Positions 1 through 11,400 of a stretch of DNA of 64,000 bases are shown piece after piece. This stretch comes from Saprospirales bacterium GYS_P2D (GTDB taxonomy: Bacteria; Bacteroidota; Bacteroidia; Chitinophagales; Saprospiraceae): positions 1 to 64,000 of the forward strand of contig WUUP01000012.1 in the NCBI GenBank assembly GCA_009833045.1, written 5' to 3'. Position 1 is the first letter of the stretch; every line of letters starts with the position of its first letter. The notes beneath the pieces are model-generated. The model was not told the origin of the DNA, made no database searches, and saw nothing but the letters and a program-made list of their open reading frames with translations. Made by a program: the position numbers and the translations under genes.

Positions 1-3000
1 CATCGCCTGATGTCTCATCGTAAGTCATCGGTGTAGTAGTCTCCAACTGCGTGATGTCTACTGTGAAGGTGTTGCCATCTTCATCTAAGTATGTGATCGT
101 CTGACCTACTGTATCCATAACTGTCAAGGTCTCCAGATCTGTCAGGTCGATAGTCGTGCTATTGCCATCCTCGTCAACATACACTATCGTCTGACCAGCG
201 GTATCCAACGTAGTCACCGTCTCGAAGCTATCTACTTCATTCGCCAAGTTGTATGTCGTAACGTTTCCATCTTCATCAGTATATGTTACATCTCCTGATG
301 TCTCATCATAGGTCATAGTGGATACCGTCTCGAGAGTAGCAATATCGATCGTCGTTGTGTCGCCATCTTCATTGATATAGCTGAATGTACCATCCAGATT
401 ATCAACTACTTCTGTCACAGTCTCAAATGAGTCAATCTCATTCGCAATGTTATAAGTAGTCATTGTACCATCTTCATCGGTATATGTCACATCTCCGGAT
501 GTCTCATCGTAAGTCATCGGAGACACTGTCTCTAAGGTAGCAATATCGATCGTTGTCGTGTCGCCATCTTCATTGATATAGCTGAATGTCCCATCAAGAT
601 TATCAACCACTTCTGTCACAGTCTCAAATGAGTCAATCTCATTGGCAATGTTATAAGTAGTCACTGTACCATCTTCATCTGTATATGTTACATCACCTGA
701 TGTCTCATCATAGGTCATAGTGGATACCGTCTCGAGAGTAGCAATATCGATCGTCGTCGTGTCGCCATCTTCATTGATATAGCTGAATGTCCCATCAAGA
801 TTATCAACCACTTCTGTCACAGTCTCAAATGAGTCAATCTCATTCGCAATGTTATAAGTTGTCACTGTACCATCTTCATCAGTATATACTACATCGCCTG
901 ATGTCTCATCATAGGTCATAGTGGATACCGTCTCGAGAGTAGCAATATCGATCGTCGTCGTGTCGCCATCTTCATTGATATAACTGAATGAACCATCAAG
1001 ATTATCAACCACCTCTGTTACAGTCTCAAATGAATCAATCTCATTTGCTATATTATAAGTAGTCACTGTGCCATCTTCATCGGTATATGTTACATCTCCT
1101 GATGTCTCGTCGTAGGTCATCGTAGATACTGTCTCAAGAGTAGCGACATCGATAGTCGTCGTATCGCCATCTTCGTTGATATAGCTGAATGTACCATCCA
1201 GATTATCAACCACTTCTGTCACAGTCTCAAATGAGTCAATCTCATTCGCAATGTTATAAGTTGTCACTGTACCATCTTCATCAGTATATACTACATCGCC
1301 TGATGTCTCATCATAGGTCATAGTTGATACTGTCTCAAGAGTAGCGACATCGATAGTCGTCGTATCGCCATCTTCATTTATATAGCTGAATGAACCATCA
1401 AGATTATCAACCACTTCTGTCACAGTCTCGAATGAGTCGATCTCATTCGCAATGTTATAGGTGGTCACTGTACCATCTTCGTCGGTGTATGTCACATCTC
1501 CCGATGTCTCATCGTAGGTCATCGTAGATACTGTCTCAAGAGTAGCAATATCAATTCTGGTCGTATCACCACTTTCATCTACATAGCTGATAGAGCCATC
1601 GAGATTATCAATAATCTCCGTAACCGTCTCGAATGTGTCAATTTCATTTCTGAGGTTGAAGTTGGTAATGTTTCCATCCTCATCTGTATATGTTACCTCA
1701 CCGGTAGTTTCATTATAGGTCATTGTAGATACAGTATCATTGTAATCACCTAAGTAAACTTGACCTCCATCTACCAAGTACAGCGTATCATTACTAAAGC
1801 TAAGTGCCTGATCATCTGTATCAATGGTATTAGGTGGCAGTACTATTTGACCTCCATCTTCAAGATATATGGTATCTCCGACTATGCTCAATTGCTGATT
1901 ATCAAGAGCGCCTAAGTCTACACTTACTGGTGCTCCGTTTTCGATCTCAATCGTCAAACTGTCACCACTCAATGTAGCTGCCGTCAAATCCTGCTCATCG
2001 GTATTATCAAGGTAATCTCCTAAGAACACCTCACCACCATCAGCAAGGTAAAGTGTATCATTACTGAAGCTGAGTGCCTGGTCATCTGTGTCTACTGTGC
2101 CTGGAGGCAATACTACTTGTCCTCCATCTTCAAGATATATGGTATCTCCAACTATGCTCAATTGCTGATTGTCAAGAGCGCCTAAGTCTACACTTACTGG
2201 TGCTCCATTCTCGATCTCAATCGTCAAACTGTCACCGCTTAATGTGGCTGCTGTCAAATCCTGCTCATCTGTATTGTCAAGGTAGTCTCCTAAGAATACC
2301 TCGCCACCATCAGCAAGATAGAGTGTATCATTACTGAAGCTGAGTGCCTGGTCATCTGTATCTACTGTGCCTGGAGGCAAAACTACTTGTCCACCATCTT
2401 CTAAGAAGATCGTATCGCCAACTATGCTTAATTGCTGATTATCAATAGATCCTAAGTCTACACTTACCGGAGCGCCATTTTCGATCTCAATCGTCAAACT
2501 GTCACCACTCAATGTAGCTGACGTCAAATCCTGCTCATCGGTGTTGTCAAGGTAGTCTCCTAAGAATACCTCGCCACCATCAGCAAGGTAGAGTGTATCA
2601 TTACTGAAGCTAAGTGCCTGATCATCTGTATCAACGGTACCTGGAGGCAATACTACTTGTCCACCATCTTCGAGGTAGATCGTATCGCCTACTATGCTCA
2701 ATTGCTGATTATCAATAGATCCTAAGTCTACACTTACCGGAGCGCCATTTTCGATCTCAATCGTCAAGCTATCCCCATTTAGAGTTGCAGCAGTTAAATC
2801 TTGATCATCTGAAGCTGGATCTCCCGCAGGTCCTTGAGGACCAACTGGACCTTGTGGTCCGGTGAAATCATCAGTCACATATGATGTCCCATCTGTAAAC
2901 TCAATGGTGAAAGTACCATCTCCATTACTATATGATGTATCTATACCGATACCATCAGCTCCATCTACGCCATCGGCTCCAGCTGCTCCTGTAGCACCGA

Positions 3001-5047
3001 TAGGCCCCTGAGGACCCGTCAAATCTCCTGTAGTGAAATTTGAGCCATCTGTATATTCAATTGTGATCGTACCATCACCATTATCTATTGTGTTTGAAAT
3101 TCCGACTCCGTCTGCTCCGTCCGCACCATCTGCGCCGTCAGCACCATCAAGACCTGGAGCTCCTTGAGGACCGGTAGCACCAGCGGGGCCAGTAGCTCCA
3201 GCAGGCCCTTGAGGGCCTGTCAGATCTCCCGTCGTAAAAGATGAGCCATCTGTATATTCTATTGTGATCGTGCCATCACCATTGTCTATCGTGTTTGATA
3301 TGCCGACACCGTCTGAACCGTCCGCTCCATCCAAACCTGGAGCTCCTTGTGGACCGGTAGCACCAGCTGGGCCGGTAGCTCCTGCAGGTCCCTGAGGCCC
3401 CGTCAAATCTCCCGTTGTGAAAGATGAACCATCTGTATATTCTATGGTAATCGTGCCATCACCATTGTCTATCGTGTTTGATATGCCGACACCGTCTGAA
3501 CCGTCCGCTCCATCTGCGCCATTAAGACCCGGAGCTCCTTGAGGACCAGTAGCTCCAGCCGGGCCGGTAGCTCCTGCAGGACCCTGAGGACCTGTCAAAT
3601 CTCCAGTAGTAAAAGTAGATCCATCTGTGAATTCTAATGTAAAAGTACCATCTCCATTATCTATTGTATTAGAAATACCTACTCCGTCCTCGCCATCTTC
3701 TCCAGCAAATCCTCTCGGGCCAAACAAAGAGGCGGTAGTATCTCTCGTACCATCTGTATACACAAAAGTCACTGTGCCATCAGTATTGCTTATTGCATCT
3801 GCTATGCCGATTCCATCTTCTCCATCTGGTCCTTGTGGACCAGTAGCTCCAGCTGGGCCTGTAGCCCCTTGCTCTCCACGAGCTCCTTGTGGGCCCGTCG
3901 CTCCTTGTGGTCCTTCTGGACCGGTAGGGCCCGCTGGCCCAGTTGCGCCTTGAGGACCCTGAGGACCAGTGGCTCCTGTGAGCCCTCGCTCCCCTTGAGG
4001 ACCTGCAGGTCCAGTATCCCCTTGAGGCCCTTGCGCTCCTTGTGGACCAGTAGCTCCATCTGCCCCTCGTAAGCTATCTAAGAAATCCTGCTCCGAACCT
4101 GTGTTACCAGCTCCAAGCCATATCTCATATGCTGACTGACCATCTGATCCGTCTGCCCCATCCTGTCCAGTCGCTCCATCTGCACCTCGCAGACTATCTA
4201 AGAAGTCTTGCTCTGTACCTGTATTTCCAGCTCCCAGCCATATCTCATATGCAGACTGACCATCTGATCCGTCCTGGCCAGACACACCATCTGCACCTCG
4301 TAGACTATCTAAGAAGTCCTGTTCTGTACCTGTATTTCCAGCTCCCAGCCATATCTCGTATGCAGACTGACCATCTGATCCGTCTTGACCGTCTTGTCCA
4401 GACACACCATCTGCACCTCGTAGACTATCTAAAAAGTCTTGCTCTGTACCCGTATTTCCAGCTCCGAGCCACACCTCATAAGCAGACTGTCCATCTGCGC
4501 CTTGCTCTCCCTGAGGACCTGTCTCCCCTTGGGGACCTTGGATGCCCTCATATTCTGATAGATCGACAGATACTGTACCTCCATCTTCGAGCGTCAGCGT
4601 CAAAATAGAACCGACCAGATCAAATCTTTCGATTTGCTGGTCATCTTGAGCCTGATCGATGATCGGTTGGAGATCTACCGTCTGAGTATTCCCTCCTTCT
4701 ATTGTAATATTGAGATCGGTACCATCGATACTGATATCTGATATATTTTGATCATCAGTATTGGCACTAAGGCAGGTCCATTCTGGAGCCGGCTTAGTGC
4801 CTATATTTACTTCGACACAGTTATTATCTGTATTGTAAATGGTGAGACCCGTAGGCGGGAATACTATATTATCCCTTTGTGCCGAGGTGAGTCTTGGCCA
4901 TAAAAATCCTTTGTCGGTACTCTCTAACTCTAAGAGAGAGGCTGGGTCAATCATGTTTGGATTGTCCCCCATTTTGATCTGTGCATCAGCTGTGTAGGTA
5001 GCTACTACAAGGACCAAAACCGAAAAGATTCGTAAAATTTGTTTCAT
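1..5047 (-). CDS. Collagen-like repetitive surface protein, 5' part (3' end beyond window)
   Basis: The frame is open from an ATG at 5047 to the left edge, giving 1,682 codons without a stop. Residues 1-23 are a signal peptide (hydrophobic run ending TADAQ). Residues 24-85 match the N-terminal region common to Bacteroidota collagen-like proteins ([12 protein letters not shown], then GFLWPRLT). From about residue 168 come Gly-X-Y tracts ([13 protein letters not shown]), four [21 protein letters not shown] units, long [13 protein letters not shown] tracts alternating with short beta-rich units ([14 protein letters not shown]), then about four 90-residue units and about seven 67-residue units. 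The likely role is an extended cell-surface or extracellular fibre. The C-terminus, where a sorting signal would lie, is not visible. The function of the repeats is unknown to me. Several spurious antisense ORFs over it arise from the repeat composition. Confidence 0.9.
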   Translation of the reverse strand, partial: MKQILRIFSVLVLVVATYTADAQIKMGDNPNMIDPASLLELESTDKGFLWPRLTSAQRDNIVFPPTGLTIYNTDNNCVEVNIGTKPAPEWTCLSANTDDQNISDISIDGTDLNITIEGGNTQTVDLQPIIDQAQDDQQIERFDLVGSILTLTLEDGGTVSVDLSEYEGIQGPQGETGPQGEQGADGQSAYEVWLGAGNTGTEQDFLDSLRGADGVSGQDGQDGSDGQSAYEIWLGAGNTGTEQDFLDSLRGADGVSGQDGSDGQSAYEIWLGAGNTGTEQDFLDSLRGADGATGQDGADGSDGQSAYEIWLGAGNTGSEQDFLDSLRGADGATGPQGAQGPQGDTGPAGPQGERGLTGATGPQGPQGATGPAGPTGPEGPQGATGPQGARGEQGATGPAGATGPQGPDGEDGIGIADAISNTDGTVTFVYTDGTRDTTASLFGPRGFAGEDGEDGVGISNTIDNGDGTFTLEFTDGSTFTTGDLTGPQGPAGATGPAGATGPQGAPGLNGADGADGSDGVGISNTIDNGDGTITIEYTDGSSFTTGDLTGPQGPAGATGPAGATGPQGAPGLDGADGSDGVGISNTIDNGDGTITIEYTDGSSFTTGDLTGPQGPAGATGPAGATGPQGAPGLDGADGADGADGADGVGISNTIDNGDGTITIEYTDGSNFTTGDLTGPQGPIGATGAAGADGVDGADGIGIDTSYSNGDGTFTIEFTDGTSYVTDDFTGPQGPVGPQGPAGDPASDDQDLTAATLNGDSLTIEIENGAPVSVDLGSIDNQQLSIVGDTIYLEDGGQVVLPPGTVDTDDQALSFSNDTLYLADGGEVFLGDYLDNTDEQDLTSATLSGDSLTIEIENGAPVSVDLGSIDNQQLSIVGDTIFLEDGGQVVLPPGTVDTDDQALSFSNDTLYLADGGEVFLGDYLDNTDEQDLTAATLSGDSLTIEIENGAPVSVDLGALDNQQLSIVGDTIYLEDGGQVVLPPGTVDTDDQALSFSNDTLYLADGGEVFLGDYLDNTDEQDLTAATLSGDSLTIEIENGAPVSVDLGALDNQQLSIVGDTIYLEDGGQIVLPPNTIDTDDQALSFSNDTLYLVDGGQVYLGDYNDTVSTMTYNETTGEVTYTDEDGNITNFNLRNEIDTFETVTEIIDNLDGSISYVDESGDTTRIDIATLETVSTMTYDETSGDVTYTDEDGTVTTYNIANEIDSFETVTEVVDNLDGSFSYINEDGDTTTIDVATLETVSTMTYDETSGDVVYTDEDGTVTTYNIANEIDSFETVTEVVDNLDGTFSYINEDGDTTTIDVATLETVSTMTYDETSGDVTYTDEDGTVTTYNIANEIDSFETVTEVVDNLDGSFSYINEDGDTTTIDIATLETVSTMTYDETSGDVVYTDEDGTVTTYNIANEIDSFETVTEVVDNLDGTFSYINEDGDTTTIDIATLETVSTMTYDETSGDVTYTDEDGTVTTYNIANEIDSFETVTEVVDNLDGTFSYINEDGDTTTIDIATLETVSPMTYDETSGDVTYTDEDGTMTTYNIANEIDSFETVTEVVDNLDGTFSYINEDGDTTTIDIATLETVSTMTYDETSGDVTYTDEDGNVTTYNLANEVDSFETVTTLDTAGQTIVYVDEDGNSTTIDLTDLETLTVMDTVGQTITYLDEDGNTFTVDITQLETTTPMTYDETSGD
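230..1737 (-). repeat. 201-bp in-frame tandem repeats (about 7.5 copies)
   Basis: The same motif (aatatcgat or gacatcgat) recurs at 341, 542, 743, 944, 1145, 1346 and 1547, exactly 201 bp apart. Each unit encodes 67 residues of the form [20 protein letters not shown], then an [14 protein letters not shown] part and a [17 protein letters not shown] part. Neighbouring copies are almost identical at DNA level, including silent sites, which points to recent duplication or gene conversion. Positions 1-230 continue with a shorter variant ([16 protein letters not shown] type). Confidence 0.95.
1750..2810 (-). repeat. 270-bp in-frame tandem repeats (about 4 copies)
   Basis: The sequence agtgcctg preceded by ctaa or ctga recurs at about 1801, 2071, 2341 and 2611, a strict 270-bp period. 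Each unit encodes 90 residues with [16 protein letters not shown], then [20 protein letters not shown], then [18 protein letters not shown]. The short LYLADGG and IYLEDGG strands suggest a beta-helical or beta-solenoid rod, which is inference. Confidence 0.93.
2811..4560 (-). repeat. Collagen Gly-X-Y tracts with interspersed beta units and SAYEIWLG units
   Basis: The region encodes Gly-X-Y runs broken by non-collagen units. At 2870-3720 the pattern [44 protein letters not shown] repeats with spacing of 183-201 bp. At 4080-4500 four copies of [18 protein letters not shown] occur 111-120 bp apart. Confidence 0.9.
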
Positions 5048-5436
5048 TTCTATTAGTTTCGAGGTGGTCAGATATCTCATTTTATTATTAAGGTGTTCTG
5101 ATACGATTTTGACGTACTAAGGTGATTGGTGATACTGTGATTTATGTCCATTACTTGACATATTAATTGATTAGCCTTCGATAAAAACGATCTAAGAGAA
5201 CTCAGTAAGTGACTGAATATCAATACGATAGCATAATTAGGAAATCTGAAGAGCGGAAGCGCTCTCGATGAGTCATGACACTGACCCATAAAGTATTGAG
5301 CGGATACAGACGTATCCGGTGATTGGGGTTTGTCGAAAGTTTTCATTTGAAGTTATGCTGTACCTTACAGACAGATCAAATGCCTCTCACCCCCTAATCA
5401 TTAGTAGAGTTTTTGTAAAAAATATGTAGAGCTTAG
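5048..5436. other. Intergenic region upstream of the collagen-like gene
   Basis: This 389-bp gap lies between two minus-strand genes and should hold the promoter of the collagen-like gene. The clearest structure is a perfect inverted repeat at 5301-5318. An 89-codon minus ORF (5077-5346) covers it, but its composition and lack of recognisable features argue against a gene. I could not identify a convincing TAnnTTTG -7 element. Confidence 0.5.
5301..5318. promoter_or_regulatory. Inverted repeat CGGATAC-n4-GTATCCG
   Basis: A perfect 7-bp inverted repeat with a 4-nt spacer lies about 254 bp upstream of the collagen-like gene start. It could be an operator or a small hairpin. Nothing else in the window shows the same site that I noticed, so its role is open. 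Confidence 0.35.
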
Positions 5437-6711
5437 TTAAATTTTAACATTTACCTCCTCAGGGTAATGTTGTGATGATCGATAAAACAAGTACATCGCT
5501 ATGACTCCTGTAATGAATGTAGCACAGAATGCATATCGTAGAGATTCTGCTCCATACTCAGGAGATAGTGCATCACTGATAGCGCCTATACCCAGAGGCC
5601 CTAATCCCAATCCAATAATATTCAATACTAAAAACAAAATGGCGGAAGCGACAGAACGCTTATGAGCGTCTATCAGATTGTGCGTGACTGCGATACATGG
5701 TCCGAGATAAATCGCCGTCAATAGAGAAGTCAGAAAATAAGCAGCAAAAACAATTGTAGTGTTGGCAGCAAAGAAGGCTATCGCTGAAGGTCCAAAGCCT
5801 AATATCTCAGCTACTACGGCTATCCAGAGATACCAGCGGATATCCTTTTGCCCGAGGCGGTCACCTAAGTATCCACCCATGAATGTACCTATCATGCCAC
5901 CGATACCTGATGCCAAACCCATACCCACTCCGACTTCAACAATAGAAAGTCCATGGACTCTGATCAAGAATGGTGCAAAGAAATTGCCGACACCATAATT
6001 AGCAAATGTGTGGATCCCACAGGCCAGTGCTAAATACACAAAAGTCTTTTTAGACCTAAGCACAGCCAGCACTTCCCAAAAGGACTTTGCTTCTTCTGCT
6101 TGATGGGTGTCACTTATACCCTTGACAGGTTCCTTCACAGTGAATAGTAAGATGAGTGCATAGATCACTCCAGGTACACCCAGTGCGACTAATGCCATTC
6201 TCCATCCCAGATGCTCGTCCAGCCAGCCTCCTCCGAGATACCCGATCAATATACCAAAGTAGATACCCGTAGAATATATCGACAAAGCAGTAGCTCGTCG
6301 CTCAGGGGGGAAATAATCCGAAATAATACTATGAGCTGGTGGGCTACCTCCGGCCTCTCCTACTCCCACACCGATCCGAGCTAAGAGCAGCTGTATGTAG
6401 TTTTGCGCTAAGCCAGACAAGGCTGTCATCAGACTCCAGATGGCTAATGATGCACCTATGATATTACGACGATTACTCTTATCTGCAAAGCGGGCAATAG
6501 GTATGCCCAATGTCACATAGAATAGCGCAAAAGCTAATCCCGTCAAAAGGCCCAGCTGGGTATCACTCAGTCCGAGTTCGCCCTTTATCGATTCCTGTAA
6601 TATGACAAGGATCTGCCTATCTATGAAATTGAAAGTATAGACACCTGTCAAAATCAATAGGACATAGCCACGATAGCGTGACGAATAAGGAGTTGAGCTG
6701 TTAGCTTGCAT
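5437..6711 (-). CDS. Spinster-type MFS transporter
   Basis: This 424-residue protein has about 12 hydrophobic segments. The N-terminal FNFIDRQILVILQESIKGEL and the stretch GVGVGEAGGSPPAHSIISDY are hallmarks of spinster-like major facilitator carriers, and the loop-2 region reads ARFADKSNRRN. It should be an inner-membrane secondary carrier for an organic or lipid-like substrate; the substrate cannot be told from sequence. The ATG at 6711 gives a short cytoplasmic N-terminus before the first segment. It is transcribed alone, with the DoxX-like gene upstream on the same strand about 90 bp away. Confidence 0.85.
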   Translation of the reverse strand: MQANSSTPYSSRYRGYVLLILTGVYTFNFIDRQILVILQESIKGELGLSDTQLGLLTGLAFALFYVTLGIPIARFADKSNRRNIIGASLAIWSLMTALSGLAQNYIQLLLARIGVGVGEAGGSPPAHSIISDYFPPERRATALSIYSTGIYFGILIGYLGGGWLDEHLGWRMALVALGVPGVIYALILLFTVKEPVKGISDTHQAEEAKSFWEVLAVLRSKKTFVYLALACGIHTFANYGVGNFFAPFLIRVHGLSIVEVGVGMGLASGIGGMIGTFMGGYLGDRLGQKDIRWYLWIAVVAEILGFGPSAIAFFAANTTIVFAAYFLTSLLTAIYLGPCIAVTHNLIDAHKRSVASAILFLVLNIIGLGLGPLGIGAISDALSPEYGAESLRYAFCATFITGVIAMYLFYRSSQHYPEEVNVKI

Positions 6712-6800
6712 GATTAGATAGTAGTGTTCTACCTAAAGGTGGTAAAAATATCAATCGTCTCGACTTAAGCAATCGTTATTTTATTTGGCGAAAGCCAAAA

Positions 6801-7163
6801 CTACGTAAAACAATATGCCGCATATAGCAATACAAACTGTAAAGGCAGCCTCAACCATAAGAACCACATCGGAATCTTCATCCCTGCTCCTCTCGAAGTG
6901 ACCATATAAATATTAGCAGGAAATACGGCTATCAATAATGCTATGATCCCCCATGCTGCGAAAGGACGAATCACAGGTATGAGTAGACCTACTCCACCGA
7001 GGATCTCAGCAACTCCCACTACTATATTAATAGTCTTGCGATAAGATCGAAGCCATGGAGGCGTAATCTTATAGAAGAATCGAGGCTTCATAAAATGCGA
7101 ATAACCCGCATAGATGTAAAAAGCACTCTGCAAGATCAATATGACAGTCAGCCAGATACTCAT
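6801..7163 (-). CDS. DoxX-like small integral membrane protein
   Basis: This is a four-helix membrane protein of about 120 residues. I start it at the ATG at 7163 (MSIWLTVILILQSAFYIYAG) because the 34 further upstream codons are not DoxX-like and would run into the promoter of the divergent stress-protein gene. Typical DoxX-family features are the helix-1 end YIYAGYSHFMKP and the GVAEILGGVGLLIPVIRPFA segment. The family includes poorly understood redox- or quinone-linked membrane proteins; the function here is not established. It sits divergent from the universal stress gene with a 117-bp shared control region. Confidence 0.75.
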   Translation of the reverse strand: MSIWLTVILILQSAFYIYAGYSHFMKPRFFYKITPPWLRSYRKTINIVVGVAEILGGVGLLIPVIRPFAAWGIIALLIAVFPANIYMVTSRGAGMKIPMWFLWLRLPLQFVLLYAAYCFT

Positions 7164-7255
7164 AGTAGAAATCAGTAGAATAATGAAGGAAAACCAATAC
7201 AAATCATCCGGTATCCTGATCAAAATCAAGACATCCCAATCTTCTGTTTTGGATA

Positions 7256-7265
7256 TTGTATACAA
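7256..7265. promoter_or_regulatory. Palindrome TTGTATACAA in divergent promoter region
   Basis: A perfect 10-bp palindrome lies 15 bp before the universal stress protein ATG and about 93 bp from the DoxX start. It may be an operator or chance; there is no second copy to support it. Confidence 0.25.
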
Positions 7266-7280
7266 CCATAAAACAAAAAG

Positions 7281-8132
7281 ATGAAAAAGATTCTATTTCT
7301 TACGGATTTCTCAGCGAATGCCAATAATGCTTATGTCTATGCCCTCAGTATGGCTCATAGTCTCGGGGCAGAGGTCACGGTACTTCACGTATACAGTCTC
7401 CCCGATATCAAAGAAATAAGGCTGCCACGCACTCTGCAAGATGTGTATCAAAGCATCGAGCTCGAATCATTCGAAAACCTCAGAGACAACGTACCTATGC
7501 TACGATCTATAGCTGAGGATCACGATCTATCTGCTGTCCCTGTCTATCATGCGCTACTCGAGGGTGAACCTATCAAGACCATATGTGGATATGCGGAGAA
7601 ACATGAATTTGACCTCATCGTCATGGGTACTAAGGGTGCTACTGGACTGAAAGAAGTATTCATCGGTTCCGTCACAGCTAAGGTCATGGAGAAAACCAAC
7701 AAACCTCTACTCGCTGTTCCTGATGTGGCACAGTACGACGGAAAGATCGATAGAGTAGCTATGACTACCGAGTTTAAATCTGATGAGTTGGCTGCGCTCA
7801 ATTATCTATTACCTACTATCAGAACAATCAATGCCAAGCTCTACGGCGTCCACGTAGGCTCCACGACCAATGAGAAAGTAGCGGCTGAAAAGTTAGCTTG
7901 GGAAAACTACCTCATCAAAGATAAAGATGCTGTCACCATCGATATCGTAGATGCTATCGATATCGAAAAGGCCCTGATGGACTATTTCGATAAAAATAAA
8001 ATCGATATCGTAGCCATGCTCACGCATAAGAAAGGATTCTTCAAGCGGCTATTTGACTATAGTGTGACTAAACGGATGATCTACCATCTCAAGACTCCGA
8101 TATTAGTGATTCCTGAGACGATATTAGTGTAA
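7281..8132 (+). CDS. Tandem-domain universal stress protein (UspA family)
   Basis: This 283-residue cytoplasmic protein has two Usp domains, about residues 1-148 and 155-283. Domain 1 begins MKKILFLTDFSANA and carries the nucleotide-binding signature GTKGATGLKEVFIGS, matching G-2x-G-9x-G-S, so it probably binds ATP. Domain 2 ends THKKGFFKRLFDYSVTKRM, where the glycines are missing, so it probably does not bind nucleotide by that motif. Proteins of this kind modulate stress tolerance. The ATG at 7281 opens directly into the first beta strand. A terminator follows at 8228. Confidence 0.9.
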   Translation: MKKILFLTDFSANANNAYVYALSMAHSLGAEVTVLHVYSLPDIKEIRLPRTLQDVYQSIELESFENLRDNVPMLRSIAEDHDLSAVPVYHALLEGEPIKTICGYAEKHEFDLIVMGTKGATGLKEVFIGSVTAKVMEKTNKPLLAVPDVAQYDGKIDRVAMTTEFKSDELAALNYLLPTIRTINAKLYGVHVGSTTNEKVAAEKLAWENYLIKDKDAVTIDIVDAIDIEKALMDYFDKNKIDIVAMLTHKKGFFKRLFDYSVTKRMIYHLKTPILVIPETILV

Positions 8133-8227
8133 GGAGGCTGACAGAAGAATGAATAGATAGCCAGAATATAGTGAAAGCATCTACTTTCGAAGTGTATCAA
8201 TTTCATGCCAATTGATTCAGGGTAATT

Positions 8228-8258
8228 AAAGCTGTCTTCGTGACAGCTTTTTCTTTTT
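8228..8258 (+). terminator. Intrinsic terminator after the universal stress gene
   Basis: AAAGCTGTC (8228-8236) pairs perfectly with GACAGCTTT (8242-8250) around a 5-nt loop, followed by a T-rich run at 8251-8258. Confidence 0.85.
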
Positions 8259-8370
8259 ATACCCATTCTCTTATAGTCACCACTGTGGAGTTTCTTTCCA
8301 TCGCTTTTGCTTAGACCACCTATTCCGATATATGTCCTTCTCACCTAAAGCAGATCAAGTGATTTATATT

Positions 8371-8378
8371 TACTTTTG
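8371..8378 (+). promoter_or_regulatory. Candidate Bacteroidota -7 element TACTTTTG
   Basis: TACTTTTG fits the TAnnTTTG -7 consensus known from Bacteroides and Flavobacterium sigma-A promoters and lies 24 nt before the ATG at 8403. No good -33 TTTG is visible at the usual distance. Confidence 0.4.
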
Positions 8379-8402
8379 ACCATCATATTAAGGAAAACCA
8401 TT

Positions 8403-11400
8403 ATGAAAAATCGACTCATCCTACACCTTCTTTTGTCATCACTTTCTGTATGCCTCTGGGGGCAAAACAAATTCACCACTACTATTAAGGAAAAAGCTCA
8501 ATCTCCAATACATACTGATCAGAGCCATATCTCAGATAGACTCTCTATCACAGCCCCGGCATCCTCGGACAATGGGAGGCTACTATCAACAAATAAAATA
8601 CACTGGTCTACGAATCCCATCGACCATCAAACTCGAATCACGAAGTTCAAAAAGAGTAATAATAATAGCTGGATGAAAGTATCTCCAGCTAAGCGTCTCA
8701 AGAGCCTATCCACTGATGATCAGTTTGTCCAAATAGTAAAAGAACTCGGAAAAACCTTTAAAATCAAAGATCCTACTTCTGAATTCTTCAAGCTAAGTGA
8801 AAATGTCGAAGGCCATCGCATACATACTAAGTATCAGCAACAATACAAGGGAATCAAAATATACGGGGCAGAGCTCATCGCTCACTACCAGCAGGGTGCT
8901 CTACATCTACTCAATGGGCGACACTATCCTACCACAGAGATAGATGTGACTCCGAGCCTCGATGAAAGGAGCATATACCATATGGTCAAACAAGCACATG
9001 GCAAAAGTATAGATATAAAACCCGACCTGCTCTATATCGTCGGTGGTCAACAGCTATCGAGCAATCTCATCCTCTACCCTCAGGGTGACCAAATGAGATT
9101 AGCCTACCATGTGATATACTTTCCTGATATGAGTGAGCAGTGGGCCTACATCGTAGATGCTCACAGTGGCGAGATCATCCATAGTCATAAGAACTCATGT
9201 GAATTTCACAATCATGATCTGATAGATGAGCATGACTTTGCTGGACCACAGGTGGCACAAGATCTGGACATTAAAGGTGACAATATCACACTCAATGTAT
9301 ACGAAGAAAACGGCACCTACTATCTGCTCAACATCGCAGAGAATATGTACAACGCCTCACGATCAAGTCTCCCCAATGAGCCTGTAGGAGCGATACTGAC
9401 GCTGGATGCGCTCAACACATCTCCAGAAACAGATGACTTCGTGATAGATCATATCTCATCGACGAATAATCGCTGGAGCGACCGAATCGCAGTCAGTGCT
9501 CATAATAATGCAGCGATCGTATACAAGTACTTTGAGAATAACTTCAGTAGACTGTCTTTTGACAAGGTCGGTAGTACGATATACTCTATGGTCAATGTCG
9601 CAGAGTCTGATGGCACAGGTATGGATAATGCTTTTTGGAATGGGATTGCCATGTTTTATGGTAATGGCAATCAAGCGTTTAACACCCCACTCGCAGCTGC
9701 GCTGGACGTAGCGGCTCATGAGTTTTCGCATGGAGTAATACAGCATGAAGCCAATCTCCAATACCAAGGTGAGCCTGGTGCACTGAACGAGTCATTCGCT
9801 GATATCTTTGGCGTATTAGTAGAGAATAAAAACTGGGCCATGGGCGAAGATGTGGTTAACACTAGCATATTCAGGACAGGAGCTCTCAGGGACCTATCGA
9901 ATCCAAACAACGGAGGCTCTCGCCTGGGCGATACAGGATGGCAGCCCAAGCACGTCTCAGAGCAGTACTTTGGCAATGAGGATAATGGCGGAGTACACAT
10001 CAATAGTGGCATCCCCAATCATGCTTTCTATCAGTTTGTCAGAGCACAGGTAGTCGACCTCAATCAGGCTGCCCAAATCTATTACAAAGCCTTATCTGAT
10101 TATCTCACCTCATCATCAGACTTTCAGGACTTGAGACTGGCAGTAGAACAGTCGATCATCGATCTACATGGTCAAGACCAGACCATACTAGGCGCTGCAG
10201 CGGCGGCATTTGATGCCGTGGGCATTTCAGATTCTGGCGAAGAGGTATCTACTGGTGAGCCCGTGACTTTTGAGTCGAACAATGGAACTGACTTTGTCAT
10301 CTACTTTGACCCGAGCAATCAATCTAACATATCCGTACGTACTGTCAGCCAAGAGATAGATGATCTCATCTCGCAGCGGGGACTATACAATACTCCATCT
10401 GTCAGTGATGATGGCACTATCATCGTATTTATCGGACTGGATCAAAACATGTATGCACTGACGATCGACTGGTCAGATGGCTCTATCGAAGAAATCCTAC
10501 TTGACGATCAGACTCAATGGAGAAATGTGGCCATATCTAAAGATGGAAGCAAAATAGCCGCTATACAAGGAGATCTAAGCCAAGGAATATATGATAATCA
10601 GATCTTAGTGGTCGATCTCGTATCAGGAGCTAATCAATGGTACCAACTCTACAACCCTACCACAGCTCAGGGTGGTGTACGAACAGGTGATGTACTATTC
10701 GCTGATGCTTTGGAGTGGGATCACTCCAGCCAATTCGTCATGTACGATGCGTCCAATCAGATCATCAGTTTATTCAATGATCCCATAAACTATTGGGATA
10801 TAGGATTCCTCACAGCCTGGGATAATAACACTAATTCTCTCGGTGATGGAAATATCCTAAAGCTCTACCCAAGCCTCCCCGAAAATGTAAGTATTGGCAA
10901 TCCTACCTTCTCCAAAAACTCACCCGATATCATTGCCTTTGACCTACTCGACCAACGAGACGATACAGAGTCCTACTCTATCCTCGGCGTCAACCTGGAA
11001 AATGGAGATCAGGGGATCTTTTATGAGCAGTCTGTTTTGGGTTTCCCTAATTTTAGCACAGCGGATGATCTCTTGATATTCAATGCACTGACCAATAATG
11101 GTACCGATGTACTGGCTGTCACAGCTGTCGCAGAAGATCGCATATCCGCATCAGGCAATCCCCAGGTATTCATCAGCAATGCTAACTGGGGAGTATGGTT
11201 TAACAATGGATCCCGAGATCTATCTACTGCTACCGATGACCCTGTGATCTCGGACGCTGGATTCGCCATCTATCCTAATCCTACGAGCAGCGCTGTCACC
11301 ATAGAGCTCACTGAAGCTAAGTGCTCTCCGTGTCAGTACGAGATCTATGATCAGATAGGACGGGTACTACTATCTGGCAGCATCAAAAATGAATCAACTC

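Noticed and set aside
230-2810. CRISPR-like regular repeats
   Set aside because: The 201- and 270-bp units have no spacer/repeat alternation and encode protein in one open frame.
3627-4608. Several plus- and minus-strand ORFs (Pro-, Ser- or Leu-rich) inside the collagen-like gene
   Set aside because: They are out-of-frame readings of Gly-X-Y coding repeats; the minus frame starting at 5047 is continuous and makes sense.
5077-5346. 89-codon minus-strand ORF before the collagen-like gene
   Set aside because: It has an ATG, but no recognisable domain or signal, its composition differs from neighbouring proteins, and it covers the expected promoter region. Treated as intergenic.
7164-7265. Longer start for the DoxX-like gene
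   Set aside because: The extra 34 residues do not fit the family and overlap the divergent promoter; the ATG at 7163 is better.
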